The notes: generated by a model from the sequence alone, not told the origin. DNA of 64,000 nt from Alphaproteobacteria bacterium HT1-32 (GCA_009649675.1 WJPL01000003.1:533645-597644); one strand, 5' to 3'; positions 35,165 to 44,033 are shown, numbered from the stretch's first letter. Program-made: numbers and translations.

Positions 35165-36370
35165 ATGGCTGTTGATACGAAACCCGCACGGGGCGATGGC
35201 CCACCTAAGGCGAAGGTGGCTGTCTGGAATGATCCTGTAGCGCGTGGCATTTTTTTCCAGCTGTTGCTGATTGTAGCAATTGTCTGGTTCGGTTATTTCC
35301 TTTTTACGAACACGGTCGCGAACCTTGAGCGCCAGAATATTGCATCTGGTTTTGGCTTTCTGAGTTCGGAAGCCGGGTTCAACATCATTCAGACACCGAT
35401 TGAATATACGGAGGCTTCCAGTTACGGAACCGTCTTCCTGATCGGACTGATCAACACCATCATTGTTGCCGTGATCGGCTGTGTCCTAGCAACCATCATC
35501 GGCTTTATCATGGGCGTTGCCCGGCTGTCTTCGAACTGGCTCGTGTCCAAACTGGCCGCAGTCTATATCGAGATATTCCGGAACATCCCGCTGCTGCTGC
35601 AGATATTCTTCTGGTATTTCGCCGTTCTGCGGTCTCTGCCTGATTTCCGCGACAGCCTGACAATGTTTGGTGAATCAGCCTTCCTGAACAATCGCGGTCT
35701 TTATATTCCGCGCCTGATCCCGGAAGACGGATTTGGTCTGGTAATCGCTGCTTTTGTGATCGGCATTGTCGCAACCATATTCGTCTCGAAGTGGGCAAAG
35801 AAACGTCAGGAAGCAACCGGTGAACAGTTTCCGGTTTTCTGGACTGCCGTGGGCCTTATCATTGGCCTGCCCATTGTTGTCACGCTGCTCAGTGGTAATC
35901 CCTTTACATGGGAATTTCCGACACGGTCCCGCTTCAACCTTTCCGGCGGTATAACGCTGATACCGGAGCTGATGTCGCTGGTGGCTGCCCTGTCGATCTA
36001 TACGGCATCCTTCATCGCCGAGATCGTGCGGTCGGGGATCGAATCCGTCAGCCACGGCCAGACCGAGGCAGCCGGTGCGCTGGGCCTGCGTAAGGGTCCC
36101 ACGCTCCGTCTGGTTGTCATTCCGCAGGCCATGCGGGTGATTATTCCTCCCCTGACCTCGCAGTATCTCAATCTGACGAAGAACTCGTCACTGGCTGCGG
36201 CGATTGCCTATCCGGACCTTGTGTCAATTTTCGCCGGCACAACGCTGAACCAGACCGGTCAGGCTGTTGAGGTGCTCTGCATGGTTCTGGCTGTCTATCT
36301 CAGCATCAGTCTCATCATCTCGACATCGATGAACTGGTATAATGACAAAATGGCTTTGGTGGAGAGGTGA
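35165..36370 (+). CDS. aapQ: General L-amino acid ABC transporter, permease 1
   Basis: Inner-membrane permease of the AapQ/BztB type, 401 residues with about eight hydrophobic segments, longer than standard His/Glu permeases as is usual for this pair. Recognisable parts are NLERQNIASGFGFLSSEAGFNI, the VYIEIFRNIPLLLQIFFWYFAVL segment and the ATPase-contact loop VSHGQTEAAGALGLRKGPTLRLVVIPQAMRVIIPP. ATG 35165 follows CAGGGGGGCTTT. It pairs with aapM, which starts just after its stop. Confidence 0.95.
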   Translation: MAVDTKPARGDGPPKAKVAVWNDPVARGIFFQLLLIVAIVWFGYFLFTNTVANLERQNIASGFGFLSSEAGFNIIQTPIEYTEASSYGTVFLIGLINTIIVAVIGCVLATIIGFIMGVARLSSNWLVSKLAAVYIEIFRNIPLLLQIFFWYFAVLRSLPDFRDSLTMFGESAFLNNRGLYIPRLIPEDGFGLVIAAFVIGIVATIFVSKWAKKRQEATGEQFPVFWTAVGLIIGLPIVVTLLSGNPFTWEFPTRSRFNLSGGITLIPELMSLVAALSIYTASFIAEIVRSGIESVSHGQTEAAGALGLRKGPTLRLVVIPQAMRVIIPPLTSQYLNLTKNSSLAAAIAYPDLVSIFAGTTLNQTGQAVEVLCMVLAVYLSISLIISTSMNWYNDKMALVER

Positions 36371-36371
36371 C

Positions 36372-37484
36372 ATGAGCGCAACATTTACGCCTAAACCCGC
36401 CCGCCCTGCACCTGCCAGCACGACCGGATTTGTCGGCTGGCTGCGGCAGAGCCTGTTCAGTTCCATTGCCAATACGGTACTGACCTTCTTCTGCCTTGGC
36501 CTGATTGTCTGGTATGTTCCGGGTATTCTGGACTGGCTGTTCTTCAGCGCAACCTGGGTCGGTGAAACGGCCGCAGACTGCAAATATGAAGGGGCCGGCG
36601 CCTGCTGGGTCTATGTCGGCGAGTGGTGGAACTACTTCATGTATCTCCGCTATCCGGTCGAGGAACAGTGGCGGATCGACACGATGTACATCATCGCCAT
36701 TCTGGCCGGTGTGCCGCTTCTGCTGCCGATGGTTCCACGCAAGATCAAGATGATCCTGGGTGTCTTTCTGCTGATCCCCTTCCCGGTCATCTCGTTCTTC
36801 ATGTTTGTCGGCGGCAGCTTCGGACTGACCTACATCGAAACCAACCTCTGGGGCGGGATGTTCCTGACGCTGGTGATTGCGATCACCGGGATCGTTGCCT
36901 CCCTTCCGCTGGGTATTCTGCTCGCGCTGGGAAGGCGATCACAGATGCCCGCGGTCCGGTCGGTCTGCGTGGTATTTATCGAGTTCTGGCGCGGTATCCC
37001 GCTGATTACGGTGCTGTTCATGTCCTCGGTAATGCTGCCGCTGTTCCTCCCGGAAGGCGTGAACTTCGACAAACTGCTCCGTGCGCTGATTGGCGTCGCA
37101 CTGTTCTCGTCAGCCTATATGGCGGAAGTGGTGCGTGGCGGGCTTCAGGCCATTCCAAAAGGCCAGTACGAGGCGGCTTCCGCTCTCGGACTCAACTTCT
37201 GGAAATCGATGGGCCTGATCATTCTGCCACAGGCGCTGAAAATCGTTATCCCTGGTATCGTCAATACCTTCATCGGTCTGTTCAAGGACACCACACTTGT
37301 CCTGATCATCGGTCTGTTCGACCTGCTGGGCGCGGTTCAGTCCAGTTTCTCGAACCCCGACTGGAAAGACTTTCCGCATGAAGGTTATGTATTTGCCGCC
37401 TTTGCCTTCTGGGTCTTCTGTTTCGGGATGTCGCGTTACTCAATCGCTCTCGAAAACAAGCTCCATACCGGGCACAAGCGCTAG
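36372..37484 (+). CDS. aapM: General L-amino acid ABC transporter, permease 2
   Basis: Second permease of the AapM/BztC type, 370 residues. I start at ATG 36372 (MSATFTPKPARPAPAS), two bases after the aapQ stop and with GGAGAGG just upstream; the earlier start inside aapQ is not needed. Typical features are the long lead to the conserved membrane core, SVCVVFIEFWRGIPLITVLFMSSVMLPLFLP, and the coupling loop IPKGQYEAASALGLNFWKSMGLIILPQALKIVIPG. It ends 11 bp before aapP. Confidence 0.95.
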   Translation: MSATFTPKPARPAPASTTGFVGWLRQSLFSSIANTVLTFFCLGLIVWYVPGILDWLFFSATWVGETAADCKYEGAGACWVYVGEWWNYFMYLRYPVEEQWRIDTMYIIAILAGVPLLLPMVPRKIKMILGVFLLIPFPVISFFMFVGGSFGLTYIETNLWGGMFLTLVIAITGIVASLPLGILLALGRRSQMPAVRSVCVVFIEFWRGIPLITVLFMSSVMLPLFLPEGVNFDKLLRALIGVALFSSAYMAEVVRGGLQAIPKGQYEAASALGLNFWKSMGLIILPQALKIVIPGIVNTFIGLFKDTTLVLIIGLFDLLGAVQSSFSNPDWKDFPHEGYVFAAFAFWVFCFGMSRYSIALENKLHTGHKR

Positions 37485-37495
37485 GAGACTGACAT

Positions 37496-38242
37496 ATGGC
37501 TAATGAAAATCTGGCTATCGAACTGAAAGACATGAACAAGTGGTACGGTCAGTTCCACGTGCTCAAGGATATCAACCTGCAGGTGGCACGCGGTGAGCGT
37601 ATCGTGATCTGCGGACCGTCCGGATCAGGTAAATCCACCATGATCCGCTGTATCAACCGGCTGGAAGAACATCAGGAAGGCCAGATCATTGTCGATGGCA
37701 ATGAGCTGACAAACGACCTGAAGAAGATCGACGAAATCCGTCGTGAAGTCGGCATGGTGTTCCAGCACTTCAACCTGTTTCCGCATCTGACCATTCTGCA
37801 GAACTGCACCCTCGCCCCGATCTGGGTCCGCAAGATGCCGAAAAAGGAAGCGGAAGAAGTCGCGATGAAGTATCTGACCCGGGTCAAGATCCCCGAGCAG
37901 GCTCATAAATATCCGGGCCAGCTTTCCGGTGGTCAGCAACAGCGTGTGGCCATTGCCCGCTCGCTTTGCATGAACCCGCGCATCATGCTGTTTGATGAGC
38001 CGACATCCGCACTCGATCCGGAAATGATCTCCGAAGTTCTCGACACCATGGTGTCGCTGGCTGAAGAAGGCATGACGATGCTTTGTGTGACCCATGAAAT
38101 GGGCTTCGCACGAAAGGTCGCCGACCGGGTGATCTTCATGGATGCCGGGGAAATCGTTGAAGAGAACAACCCGGAAGAGTTCTTCAACAACCCGCAAAAT
38201 GATCGCACGAAACTCTTCCTGAGCCAGATTCTGGGTCACTAA
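37496..38242 (+). CDS. aapP: General L-amino acid ABC transporter, ATPase
   Basis: 248-residue ATPase of the polar amino acid uptake family. Motifs: Walker [11 protein letters not shown]-loop [12 protein letters not shown], signature [15 protein letters not shown], Walker [17 protein letters not shown]-loop [20 protein letters not shown]. The opening [20 protein letters not shown] is typical of AapP/BztD. AGGAG precedes ATG 37496. Last gene of the operon; a 13-bp hairpin starts 38 bp later. Confidence 0.96.
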   Translation: MANENLAIELKDMNKWYGQFHVLKDINLQVARGERIVICGPSGSGKSTMIRCINRLEEHQEGQIIVDGNELTNDLKKIDEIRREVGMVFQHFNLFPHLTILQNCTLAPIWVRKMPKKEAEEVAMKYLTRVKIPEQAHKYPGQLSGGQQQRVAIARSLCMNPRIMLFDEPTSALDPEMISEVLDTMVSLAEEGMTMLCVTHEMGFARKVADRVIFMDAGEIVEENNPEEFFNNPQNDRTKLFLSQILGH

Positions 38243-38262
38243 TTCTGGTCTGACTGGTAAAT

Positions 38263-38481
38263 ATGGGAATGAAACTACGCCGCCCGACGGGCCCAATGGT
38301 CCGTCGGGCGATTTGTATCGCAGCTGTCGTCGGCCCCACCCTGGTTCTGATCAACCAGGGTGATCTGCTGTTTGGCAGTGGTACACTCAATTATGGCAAG
38401 GCGGTATTGACGGCACTGGTACCCTTTTGCGTTTCAATGTTCAGTGCCATGGCTACATCGGAAGAAGCATGCAGACCGTAA
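38263..38481 (+). CDS. nrtS: Small membrane protein resembling nitrate/nitrite transporter NrtS
   Basis: 72-residue protein with two hydrophobic stretches (AICIAAVVGPTLVLI and ALVPFCVSMFSA) joined by NQGDLLFGSG. The VVGPTLVLINQGDLL and LTALVPFCVSMFSAM segments match what I recall of NrtS, a small nitrate/nitrite carrier. The start is ATG 38263 or 38269. The N-terminal codons lie in a strong hairpin. Its end overlaps the following hydrolase start by 13 bp, in favour of real translation. If not NrtS, it is still a likely small membrane protein. Confidence 0.65.
   Translation: MGMKLRRPTGPMVRRAICIAAVVGPTLVLINQGDLLFGSGTLNYGKAVLTALVPFCVSMFSAMATSEEACRP
38281..38310 (+). terminator. GC-rich hairpin after aapP, inside the nrtS-like reading frame
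   Basis: CGCCCGACGGGCC (38281-38293) pairs with GGTCCGTCGGGCG (38298-38310), 13 bp with one G-U, around CAAT; ATTTGT follows. It resembles the end of the aap operon but has only a weak T-run and lies within the small gene that follows. Confidence 0.5.
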
Positions 38482-39242
38482 GATTTCAGGATGGCGATTC
38501 AGCCCCTCAGTTTGGTGTCCTTGACGGAGACCATATTCACCCGCTCCCCGACGCTCCCTGGTTCGGGATGGGCATGGTCGGCAACCCGGTACCTCTGGCG
38601 GTTGTGAAATTACTGGCTCCGGTGGCGCCACAGCGGATTTTCTGTGTTGGCCTGAATTACCGGGCGCATGCGGCAGAAATGAAGCTCGACCTGCCGACCC
38701 GGCCCATGCTGTTCACCAAACCCTCAACCACGGTTGTCGGTCCGGACAGCATTATCGAATATCCGCATGAAGCTGAAATCGTTCATCACGAAGCAGAACT
38801 CGCCGTTATCATCGGCACCGCCGGGCGCCGTATTCCTGTGGAATCGGCACTGGATCATGTCTTTGGCTATACCGCAGCCAACGATGTCAGTGAACGTGTC
38901 ATCCAGAAAGCGGAAATGGCATCTGGTGCCCTGCTGATCTGCAAGGGTTATGACAGCTTCTGCCCTCTCGGTCCTGTCATCGAGACCGAGCTTGACCCGT
39001 CTGGCCTGGACATTCGTTGCCGCGTGAATGGTGAAATCCGTCAGGATTCCAATACATCTGACTTCATCTTCACCGTCCCGCAGATCATTGCCGATATCAG
39101 CGCCGCAATTACCCTGCTGCCCGGTGATGTTATCCTGACCGGCACCCCGGAAGGGGTCGGGCCAATCAGCCCCGGTGACAGTGTAGAGATTGAGATTGCC
39201 GGTATCGGCGTGCTGCAAAACCGGGTCGTCGCGGAATCCTAG
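38469..39242 (+). CDS. Fumarylacetoacetate hydrolase family protein
   Basis: 257-residue FAH-domain enzyme from ATG 38469 (MQTVRFQDGDSAPQFGVL), with GGAAG close upstream. Members cleave or isomerise or decarboxylate 2-oxo acid-type intermediates. The core is visible: FCVGLNYRAHAAEMKL, PMLFTKPSTTVVGP, then HHEAELAVIIG with the Glu metal ligands, GYTAANDVSERVIQ and the closing GDVILTGTPEGVGPISPGDSVEIEI. This layout fits the 2-hydroxyhepta-2,4-diene-1,7-dioate isomerase/acylpyruvase group. The exact reaction is unknown. A convergent hairpin separates it from the next gene. Confidence 0.88.
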   Translation: MQTVRFQDGDSAPQFGVLDGDHIHPLPDAPWFGMGMVGNPVPLAVVKLLAPVAPQRIFCVGLNYRAHAAEMKLDLPTRPMLFTKPSTTVVGPDSIIEYPHEAEIVHHEAELAVIIGTAGRRIPVESALDHVFGYTAANDVSERVIQKAEMASGALLICKGYDSFCPLGPVIETELDPSGLDIRCRVNGEIRQDSNTSDFIFTVPQIIADISAAITLLPGDVILTGTPEGVGPISPGDSVEIEIAGIGVLQNRVVAES

Positions 39243-39293
39243 ATCGCTCCCGGTTTCAGGGACAGCTGCAAACATCCTCCTGTCGTTCCGGAA

Positions 39294-39338
39294 TCCGCAT
39301 TCCGGGGTTGCCGGTCTTTGGCCGCCCCGGAATGCGGA
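39294..39338. terminator. Hairpin between convergent genes
   Basis: TCCGCATTCCGGGG (39294-39307) and its exact complement (39325-39338) enclose a 17-base loop in the 163-bp gap between the convergent FAH gene and dioxygenase gene. No clear T-run on either side. A shared end of transcription is plausible; a small repeat element is the alternative. Confidence 0.5.
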
Positions 39339-39405
39339 ACACAGCTTCTATGAGACAGAGAGGCGCGTCAGAGCGCAGTTGTAATCTTCCCCGGATCGCC
39401 GTCAG

Positions 39406-40431
39406 TCAGGCACCGGGCATGACCGCGACGCCGCCACGCGGGCCGGTATTCAGGCGTTCTGCAAACTGTGCCTCCAGAGGCCGTCCATGATGCAGGTTGA
39501 GCCACAGGCGCAACAGACGGCGCTTCTTCCGGGGATCGTCATAATCTTCAAAGTCAGTGCGCGCGTGAAGGACGCTATGGTTGTTCAGCAACTGAATATC
39601 ACCGCGCTTGAAGTCCATATCGAACCGAATGCCGTCGGAAAGGGCAATCTGCCCAACCGTTTTGACTGCTTCGAGATCCAGCCCTGAAAGTGGCATGCCC
39701 GCCTTCGCCATACCGTCGACGATGCTGCGTTCATTGAACCGGCAACTCAGCAGGCCCTGATAGTAACTGAAAACAGGCACCCGGTGATTGGTTACCTCTT
39801 CCGGGTCACCTGTTGCCCCCTCGCCACGAAGATCATAATGAAAGCCCCTGAACAGGGTCTCCAGCATTTCCGGGTGGGTTTCCAGCAGACGGTTGAAGAT
39901 GGCACCGGAACTGGCGACGATACTCTCACCCCCGGTTTTCGAGGGATGCATGCATAACAGGCCAACAATATCGGAACTGTCGCAATGCGCCTTGATGCCG
40001 TTGTTGGTCGTGTATCCCCGGACATTCTTTGAATAGTAATCGCGACCGTGATCTTTCACTTCGCCAATGCGATGGCCTTTTGCATTCTGGGTAATCGGAA
40101 CCCCGAGATGACAGGCAAGCCCCCAGTAAAGCGCATAGGCAAAACGGTCGTCATAATCATCAACCTGCAGCCCCCGGATCAGCAGAATACCTCGACCCTG
40201 TTCCAGATTATCCTGAAACTGCCGCATTTTCGCACCGAACACCGGCAGCGGAAAATCCGTCTCATCAAATTCGTAAGCTCCCTTACCGGAGGCCAGAACG
40301 GCCTCTGTCGCTGTTTCAATTTCCCTGATCTCTGATTCGGACAGAAGATAAACCCAGTCCTTGTCCTGACGCAGTTCATCTGCTGTCCATACGCTTGAAG
40401 CCGTATAAGGTTTGGTGAGTACAGCGTGCAT
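39406..40431 (-). CDS. TauD/TfdA-type Fe(II)/2-oxoglutarate dioxygenase
   Basis: 341-residue non-haem iron dioxygenase of the TauD/TfdA superfamily, using 2-oxoglutarate and oxygen to hydroxylate a small substrate. The iron ligands appear as His149-x-Asp151 in KAHCDSSD and the distal His in NNHSVLHARTDFE; RKKRRLLRLWLNL holds the Arg that binds 2-oxoglutarate. The N-terminal GILLIRGLQVDDY segment is also typical. Some members are gamma-butyrobetaine- or clavaminate-like; the substrate cannot be told. It is divergent from an SDR gene, with its promoter in the 72-bp gap. Confidence 0.88.
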   Translation of the reverse strand: MHAVLTKPYTASSVWTADELRQDKDWVYLLSESEIREIETATEAVLASGKGAYEFDETDFPLPVFGAKMRQFQDNLEQGRGILLIRGLQVDDYDDRFAYALYWGLACHLGVPITQNAKGHRIGEVKDHGRDYYSKNVRGYTTNNGIKAHCDSSDIVGLLCMHPSKTGGESIVASSGAIFNRLLETHPEMLETLFRGFHYDLRGEGATGDPEEVTNHRVPVFSYYQGLLSCRFNERSIVDGMAKAGMPLSGLDLEAVKTVGQIALSDGIRFDMDFKRGDIQLLNNHSVLHARTDFEDYDDPRKKRRLLRLWLNLHHGRPLEAQFAERLNTGPRGGVAVMPGA

Positions 40432-40472
40432 ATTTATCGTCCCGTTTGTGAGGGCTGGTGATTTGTTCGGAC

Positions 40473-40502
40473 ATTATAACGACAATCTGAAGGAAACGAC
40501 AA
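40473..40502 (-). promoter_or_regulatory. Predicted promoter of the TauD/TfdA-type gene
   Basis: On the minus strand TTGTCG (40502-40497) and a perfect TATAAT (40478-40473) are 18 bp apart, 41 bp before the dioxygenase start. The hexamer TTGTCG lies next to the start codon of the divergent SDR gene, so the two genes share the gap closely. Confidence 0.5.
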
Positions 40503-40503
40503 G

Positions 40504-41277
40504 ATGGCTGATGATATCGATGGAATGAAGGAACTTGCAGGCAAAGTTGCCATTGTCACAGGCAGCGCCCGAAATATCGGCCGCGCCAGCGCCCTTGAAC
40601 TGGCACGGGCCGGTGCCTCGGTGATGGTGCATGCAAAAACCTCCGCAGATCATTGCCAGGAAACCGTCGAGATGATTCGCGCTCTTGGCGGACAGGCCGA
40701 ATATCGTCTGGCCGATGTCACGGACCCGGCTGCTGTTACCGGACTGGTGACGGAAACCGCAGAACTGTTCGGAGGTATCGATATTCTCGTCTCTAATGCC
40801 GCAGACCGCAGTGCCTGCCGGTTTCAGGATCTGGATTGGGATCTGTTTTCCCGCACCGTCGATATCGCGCTCGGAGGGCTGTTCCATCTGGCCAAGGCCG
40901 GCTGGCCGGAACTTGCAAAGCGGGGCGGAGGTTCGATCATTGCCATGGGTGGCATGACATCCTTTACCGGCCTGATACACCGGTCCCATGTCACGGCTGC
41001 CAAATCCGCTGTTTCCGGCCTGATTCGCAACCTTGCGCTTGATCTGGCAGAAGAAAACATCCGTGCCAACACGATCATGGTAGGCCAGATCGAAACAGTG
41101 AATGCTGACGGATCACCAAAGAAGAAACCGCATGACGGCACCATCGACATTCCCCTCGGCCGGCTTGGACAACCACAGGATATTGCTGGGTTAGTTCGGT
41201 TTCTGAGCGGCCCCGCGGCCAGCTATATTACCGGTCAGAGCCTGCATTGTAATGGCGGTGCGCTCACGGTTCCTTGA
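40504..41277 (+). CDS. Short-chain dehydrogenase/reductase-like protein lacking the usual Ser-Tyr pair
   Basis: 257-residue SDR with Rossmann fold. The cofactor motif is TGSARNIGRASA (19-30), NNAG is replaced by SNAAD, and the C-terminal FLSGPAASYITGQSLHCNGG is classical. In the active site Lys167 is kept (HVTAAKSA), but the Tyr four residues before it is Val163, and the Ser 13 residues further up is Gly150. I recall a subgroup with the same AHVxAAK pattern, so this may be a known variant rather than decay. It may be an oxidoreductase with changed chemistry, or not an oxidoreductase. Divergent from the dioxygenase gene. Confidence 0.85.
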   Translation: MADDIDGMKELAGKVAIVTGSARNIGRASALELARAGASVMVHAKTSADHCQETVEMIRALGGQAEYRLADVTDPAAVTGLVTETAELFGGIDILVSNAADRSACRFQDLDWDLFSRTVDIALGGLFHLAKAGWPELAKRGGGSIIAMGGMTSFTGLIHRSHVTAAKSAVSGLIRNLALDLAEENIRANTIMVGQIETVNADGSPKKKPHDGTIDIPLGRLGQPQDIAGLVRFLSGPAASYITGQSLHCNGGALTVP

Positions 41278-41396
41278 TAGGTATTCACCACATTTATGGC
41301 TGTTTTCCTGTATCCAGAGTTGCCATCACCTTCAAAAGTCCTACAAATGTATTAGGTGTGGAGAGGGTGTCATTTTACGGTTATTGGAATTTGATC

Positions 41397-41930
41397 ATGA
41401 AAAATAAAAAATCGGCTGAGAAAGTCGTTGCTGAAACCGGACGTGGCAGAATTCGCGGACGGACAGCATCAGGAAAACCCAATCCGGTTGATGTTCATGT
41501 CGGAGGAAGACTTCGCGAACGCAGGACGCTTCTTGGCATGAGCCAGACGTCGCTTGCCGACTCCATTGGTCTGACATTCCAGCAGGTTCAGAAATATGAA
41601 AGTGGTGCCAATCGAATGGGTGCGTCGCGCCTTTTTGAAATGGCCACGGTTCTGGATACAGACATCTCCTACTTCTTTGAAGGCATGTCCGATGACGTTG
41701 CGGCGTCAAGCCCGCGGCAGATCATGGATCGTGAGACCGATCCGGAAGTGGAAGAAACACGCAATCCGATGCTGCGCCGGGAAACCCTGGAACTGGTCAG
41801 GGCGTTTTATAAATTCCCGACCACCGAGATGCGCGAACAGTTCACCAATCTGACGCAACTGCTGTCGGCTGAAGAAAAAGCCCTCAAAGCTGCGAAGACG
41901 AAGCGCAAATCAAAAGCGGCGAAAGCCTGA
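41397..41930 (+). CDS. XRE/Cro-CI family transcriptional regulator
   Basis: 177-residue DNA-binding protein with one HTH_3 domain at about 30-85: GGRLRERRTLLGMSQTSLADSIGLTFQQVQKYESGANRMGASRLFEMATVL. The N-terminal 25 residues are basic, the C-terminal half is helical and ends in a Lys/Ala-rich tail. This type (HVGGRLRERR, TFQQVQKYE, DTDISYFFEG) is widespread in alphaproteobacteria in several copies. I start at ATG 41397; the frame extends 41 codons further upstream through low-quality sequence. Targets are unknown. Confidence 0.88.
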   Translation: MKNKKSAEKVVAETGRGRIRGRTASGKPNPVDVHVGGRLRERRTLLGMSQTSLADSIGLTFQQVQKYESGANRMGASRLFEMATVLDTDISYFFEGMSDDVAASSPRQIMDRETDPEVEETRNPMLRRETLELVRAFYKFPTTEMREQFTNLTQLLSAEEKALKAAKTKRKSKAAKA

Positions 41931-41934
41931 CGAC

Positions 41935-42528
41935 CTAGCTTTCGGACTTCGGCCGGACATCGCTGCGGTAACGCGGCCTGTCTGGCTGAGGTTCAGACAA
42001 AGGTTCGGTCTCTCTCAGTGTTGAATGACATCGCCGGGTGAGTTCCTTGTACTCATCGGTGCCTTTTACCTTCCAGGCGATCTCACCCTCAGCAAGAGTT
42101 CTGATCACCTTCGCCGGCAGCCCGGCCGCAAGGGAATTGGCGGGAACCTCAAAGCCGGCCTTCACAAAGGCCATGGCGGCGACAAAAGCGTTCTCGCCAA
42201 TGATTGCCCCGTCCATGACCACGGCGTTCATCCCGACCAGCGCATTGCGTCTGACGGTACAGCCATGCAGAACTGCACCATGTCCGATATGCCCGTCGAT
42301 CTCGATCAGGGTGTCCGTGCCGGGAAAGCCATGCATGACGCAGTTATCCTGCAGATTGCTTCCTGATTCGAGAATGATCCGTCCGAAGTCACCCCGCAGG
42401 CTTGCCCCCGGACCGACATAACAGTCAGGTCCGACAATCACATCACCGATCAGCACGGCTGTCGGATGAACAAAAGCTGTCGGATCGACAACCGGTATCA
42501 GATCTTCGATGGCATAAATACGGGCCAT
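41935..42528 (-). CDS. paaY: PaaY-like hexapeptide-repeat protein (thioesterase/carbonic anhydrase fold)
   Basis: 197-residue left-handed beta-helix protein of the gamma-carbonic anhydrase-like family. PaaY removes stalled hydroxylated CoA thioesters in the phenylacetate pathway. Motifs: [64 protein letters not shown] with metal-binding histidines. The start at ATG 42528 has AGAGGA seven bases upstream, better than ATG 42534. CaiE is an alternative name from the same family; the paaG-like gene next to it favours PaaY. Divergent from paaG across 134 bp. Confidence 0.87.
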   Translation of the reverse strand: MARIYAIEDLIPVVDPTAFVHPTAVLIGDVIVGPDCYVGPGASLRGDFGRIILESGSNLQDNCVMHGFPGTDTLIEIDGHIGHGAVLHGCTVRRNALVGMNAVVMDGAIIGENAFVAAMAFVKAGFEVPANSLAAGLPAKVIRTLAEGEIAWKVKGTDEYKELTRRCHSTLRETEPLSEPQPDRPRYRSDVRPKSES

Positions 42529-42662
42529 TATCATGTCCTCTCACTGGGGGCTGCCGGGCCTGCATTGACCGGGCGGGCAGTCATTGCATAATCCAGCCTC
42601 ATCCCGGTGGCAACGCCGACGACCAGGCCACCTCCCCTTCCCGATAAACCGGAGACGGCACC

Positions 42663-43457
42663 ATGAGTTTCGAGACCATCCAGTATGAAGAAAATGATGG
42701 CTACGCCGTCCTGACCCTGAACCGGCCGGAACGGCTGAATGCCTTTACCGGTGTCATGCATGCTGAAATCCGGGAAGCACTGGACAAAGTTGCCTCTAAC
42801 AAAGCCAACCGTGCGATGATCCTGACCGGTGCCGGCCGGGGGTTTTGCGCCGGACAGGATCTGAATGACCGGGTGATGGGAGATGACGATGCACCGCCCC
42901 CTGATCTGGGTCATACGCTGGAAACCCTTTACAACCCGCTGGTCCGGACGATTCGCGCTCTGGAAATGCCGGTCATTTCAGCCGTTAACGGGGTAGCAGC
43001 CGGTGCCGGTGCCAATCTCGCACTCGGCGGTGATCTGGTGATGGCTGCCCGGTCCGCGAAATTCATTCAGGCATTCTGTCGTATCGGCCTGGTGCCGGAC
43101 GGCGGTGGTACCTGGTTGCTGCCCAATCTGGCCGGGCGGGCAAAAGCCATGGCAATGGCCATGCTGGGCGAGCCTGTCAGCGCAGAAGAAGCAGAACGGA
43201 TCGGCCTGATCTGGAAAGTTGTCGAGGACGACGCCCTGATGCCGGAAGCCCGCAAACTTGCTGCACGTCTGGCGACACAGCCAACCGCCGGCCTTGCGGC
43301 CATTAAACAGCTGATTACCGCCGCGGCTTCACACAGTCTGGACGAACAGCTTGATCTGGAACGCGACACCCAGCAACGCCTTGGCCGCACCCACGATTAC
43401 CGGGAAGGTGTCCGCGCCTTCCTCGGCAAACGGGAGCCTGTCTTCAAAGGAGAATAA
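42663..43457 (+). CDS. paaG: PaaG-like enoyl-CoA hydratase/isomerase
   Basis: 264-residue crotonase-fold enzyme. PaaG isomerises ring-1,2-epoxyphenylacetyl-CoA to the oxepin in aerobic phenylacetate catabolism. Key parts are LNRPERLNAFTGVMHAEI, GAGRGFCAGQDLNDR (oxyanion hole and the AGQDLNDR of PaaG), GVAAGAGANLALGGDLVMAARSAKFIQAFCRIGLVPDGG with the catalytic Asp in PDGG, and the C-terminal EGVRAFLGKREPVFKG. It may also be a general enoyl-CoA isomerase. No other paa genes (paaABCDE, paaK, paaZ) are in the window. Convergent with a nitroreductase gene, which begins at the next base. Confidence 0.88.
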   Translation: MSFETIQYEENDGYAVLTLNRPERLNAFTGVMHAEIREALDKVASNKANRAMILTGAGRGFCAGQDLNDRVMGDDDAPPPDLGHTLETLYNPLVRTIRALEMPVISAVNGVAAGAGANLALGGDLVMAARSAKFIQAFCRIGLVPDGGGTWLLPNLAGRAKAMAMAMLGEPVSAEEAERIGLIWKVVEDDALMPEARKLAARLATQPTAGLAAIKQLITAAASHSLDEQLDLERDTQQRLGRTHDYREGVRAFLGKREPVFKGE

Positions 43458-44033
43458 TCAGGCAGGCTGCCAGTCTGACCGGACATCAGCAACCGTCGCT
43501 CTCGGGCGTTCATCCGGCTTGTCTGTTGCACTGCCAATATAAATATAGCCGGCCAGCTTTTCATCCGGAGCCAGCCCGACAATCTTCAGGAAATCCGCGT
43601 CATAGGCATACCATTCGGTCAGCCACTGCGCGGCATAACCCAGTGCGTGGGCCGCATTCAGAATATTCATACAGACTGCACCGGATGACAGAACCTGTTC
43701 CCACTCCGGTACCTTGGGATGCGTCGGGTCTGCTTTTGAGACCACGGCGACGACAACCGGCGCCCGCAGCAGCCGGGTTCGCTCAATCACCAGCTGCTGA
43801 TCCCGACAGCCTTCATTCTTTCGTCTGAAGACATCTTCCAGCTTCTCCCCCAGAACGGCGCGGGCATCATCTGCAATGACAATGTAGCGCCAGGGAAACA
43901 GTTTCCCATGATCCGGCACCCGCAAACCTGCCGTCAGGATCTTATCCAGCGTTTCGGGGTCCGGTCCCGGTTCATCCATCATACGGGCAAGCACCGAGCG
44001 GCGGGACATAAGGAAATCATAGTGTTCAGACAC
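43458..44033 (-). CDS. Nitroreductase family protein
   Basis: 191-residue flavin-dependent nitroreductase-type oxidoreductase, YdjA-like in size. The FMN-binding lead MSRRSVLARMMDEPGPDPETLDKILTAGLRVPDHGKLFPWRY has the RRS and PDHGKLFPWR motifs; later PEWEQVLSSGAVCMNILNAAHALGYAAQW and LAGYIYIG are typical. It starts at GTG 44033 after GGAGAG. The gene is convergent with paaG without a gap. The physiological substrate is unknown. Confidence 0.9.
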   Translation of the reverse strand: MSEHYDFLMSRRSVLARMMDEPGPDPETLDKILTAGLRVPDHGKLFPWRYIVIADDARAVLGEKLEDVFRRKNEGCRDQQLVIERTRLLRAPVVVAVVSKADPTHPKVPEWEQVLSSGAVCMNILNAAHALGYAAQWLTEWYAYDADFLKIVGLAPDEKLAGYIYIGSATDKPDERPRATVADVRSDWQPA

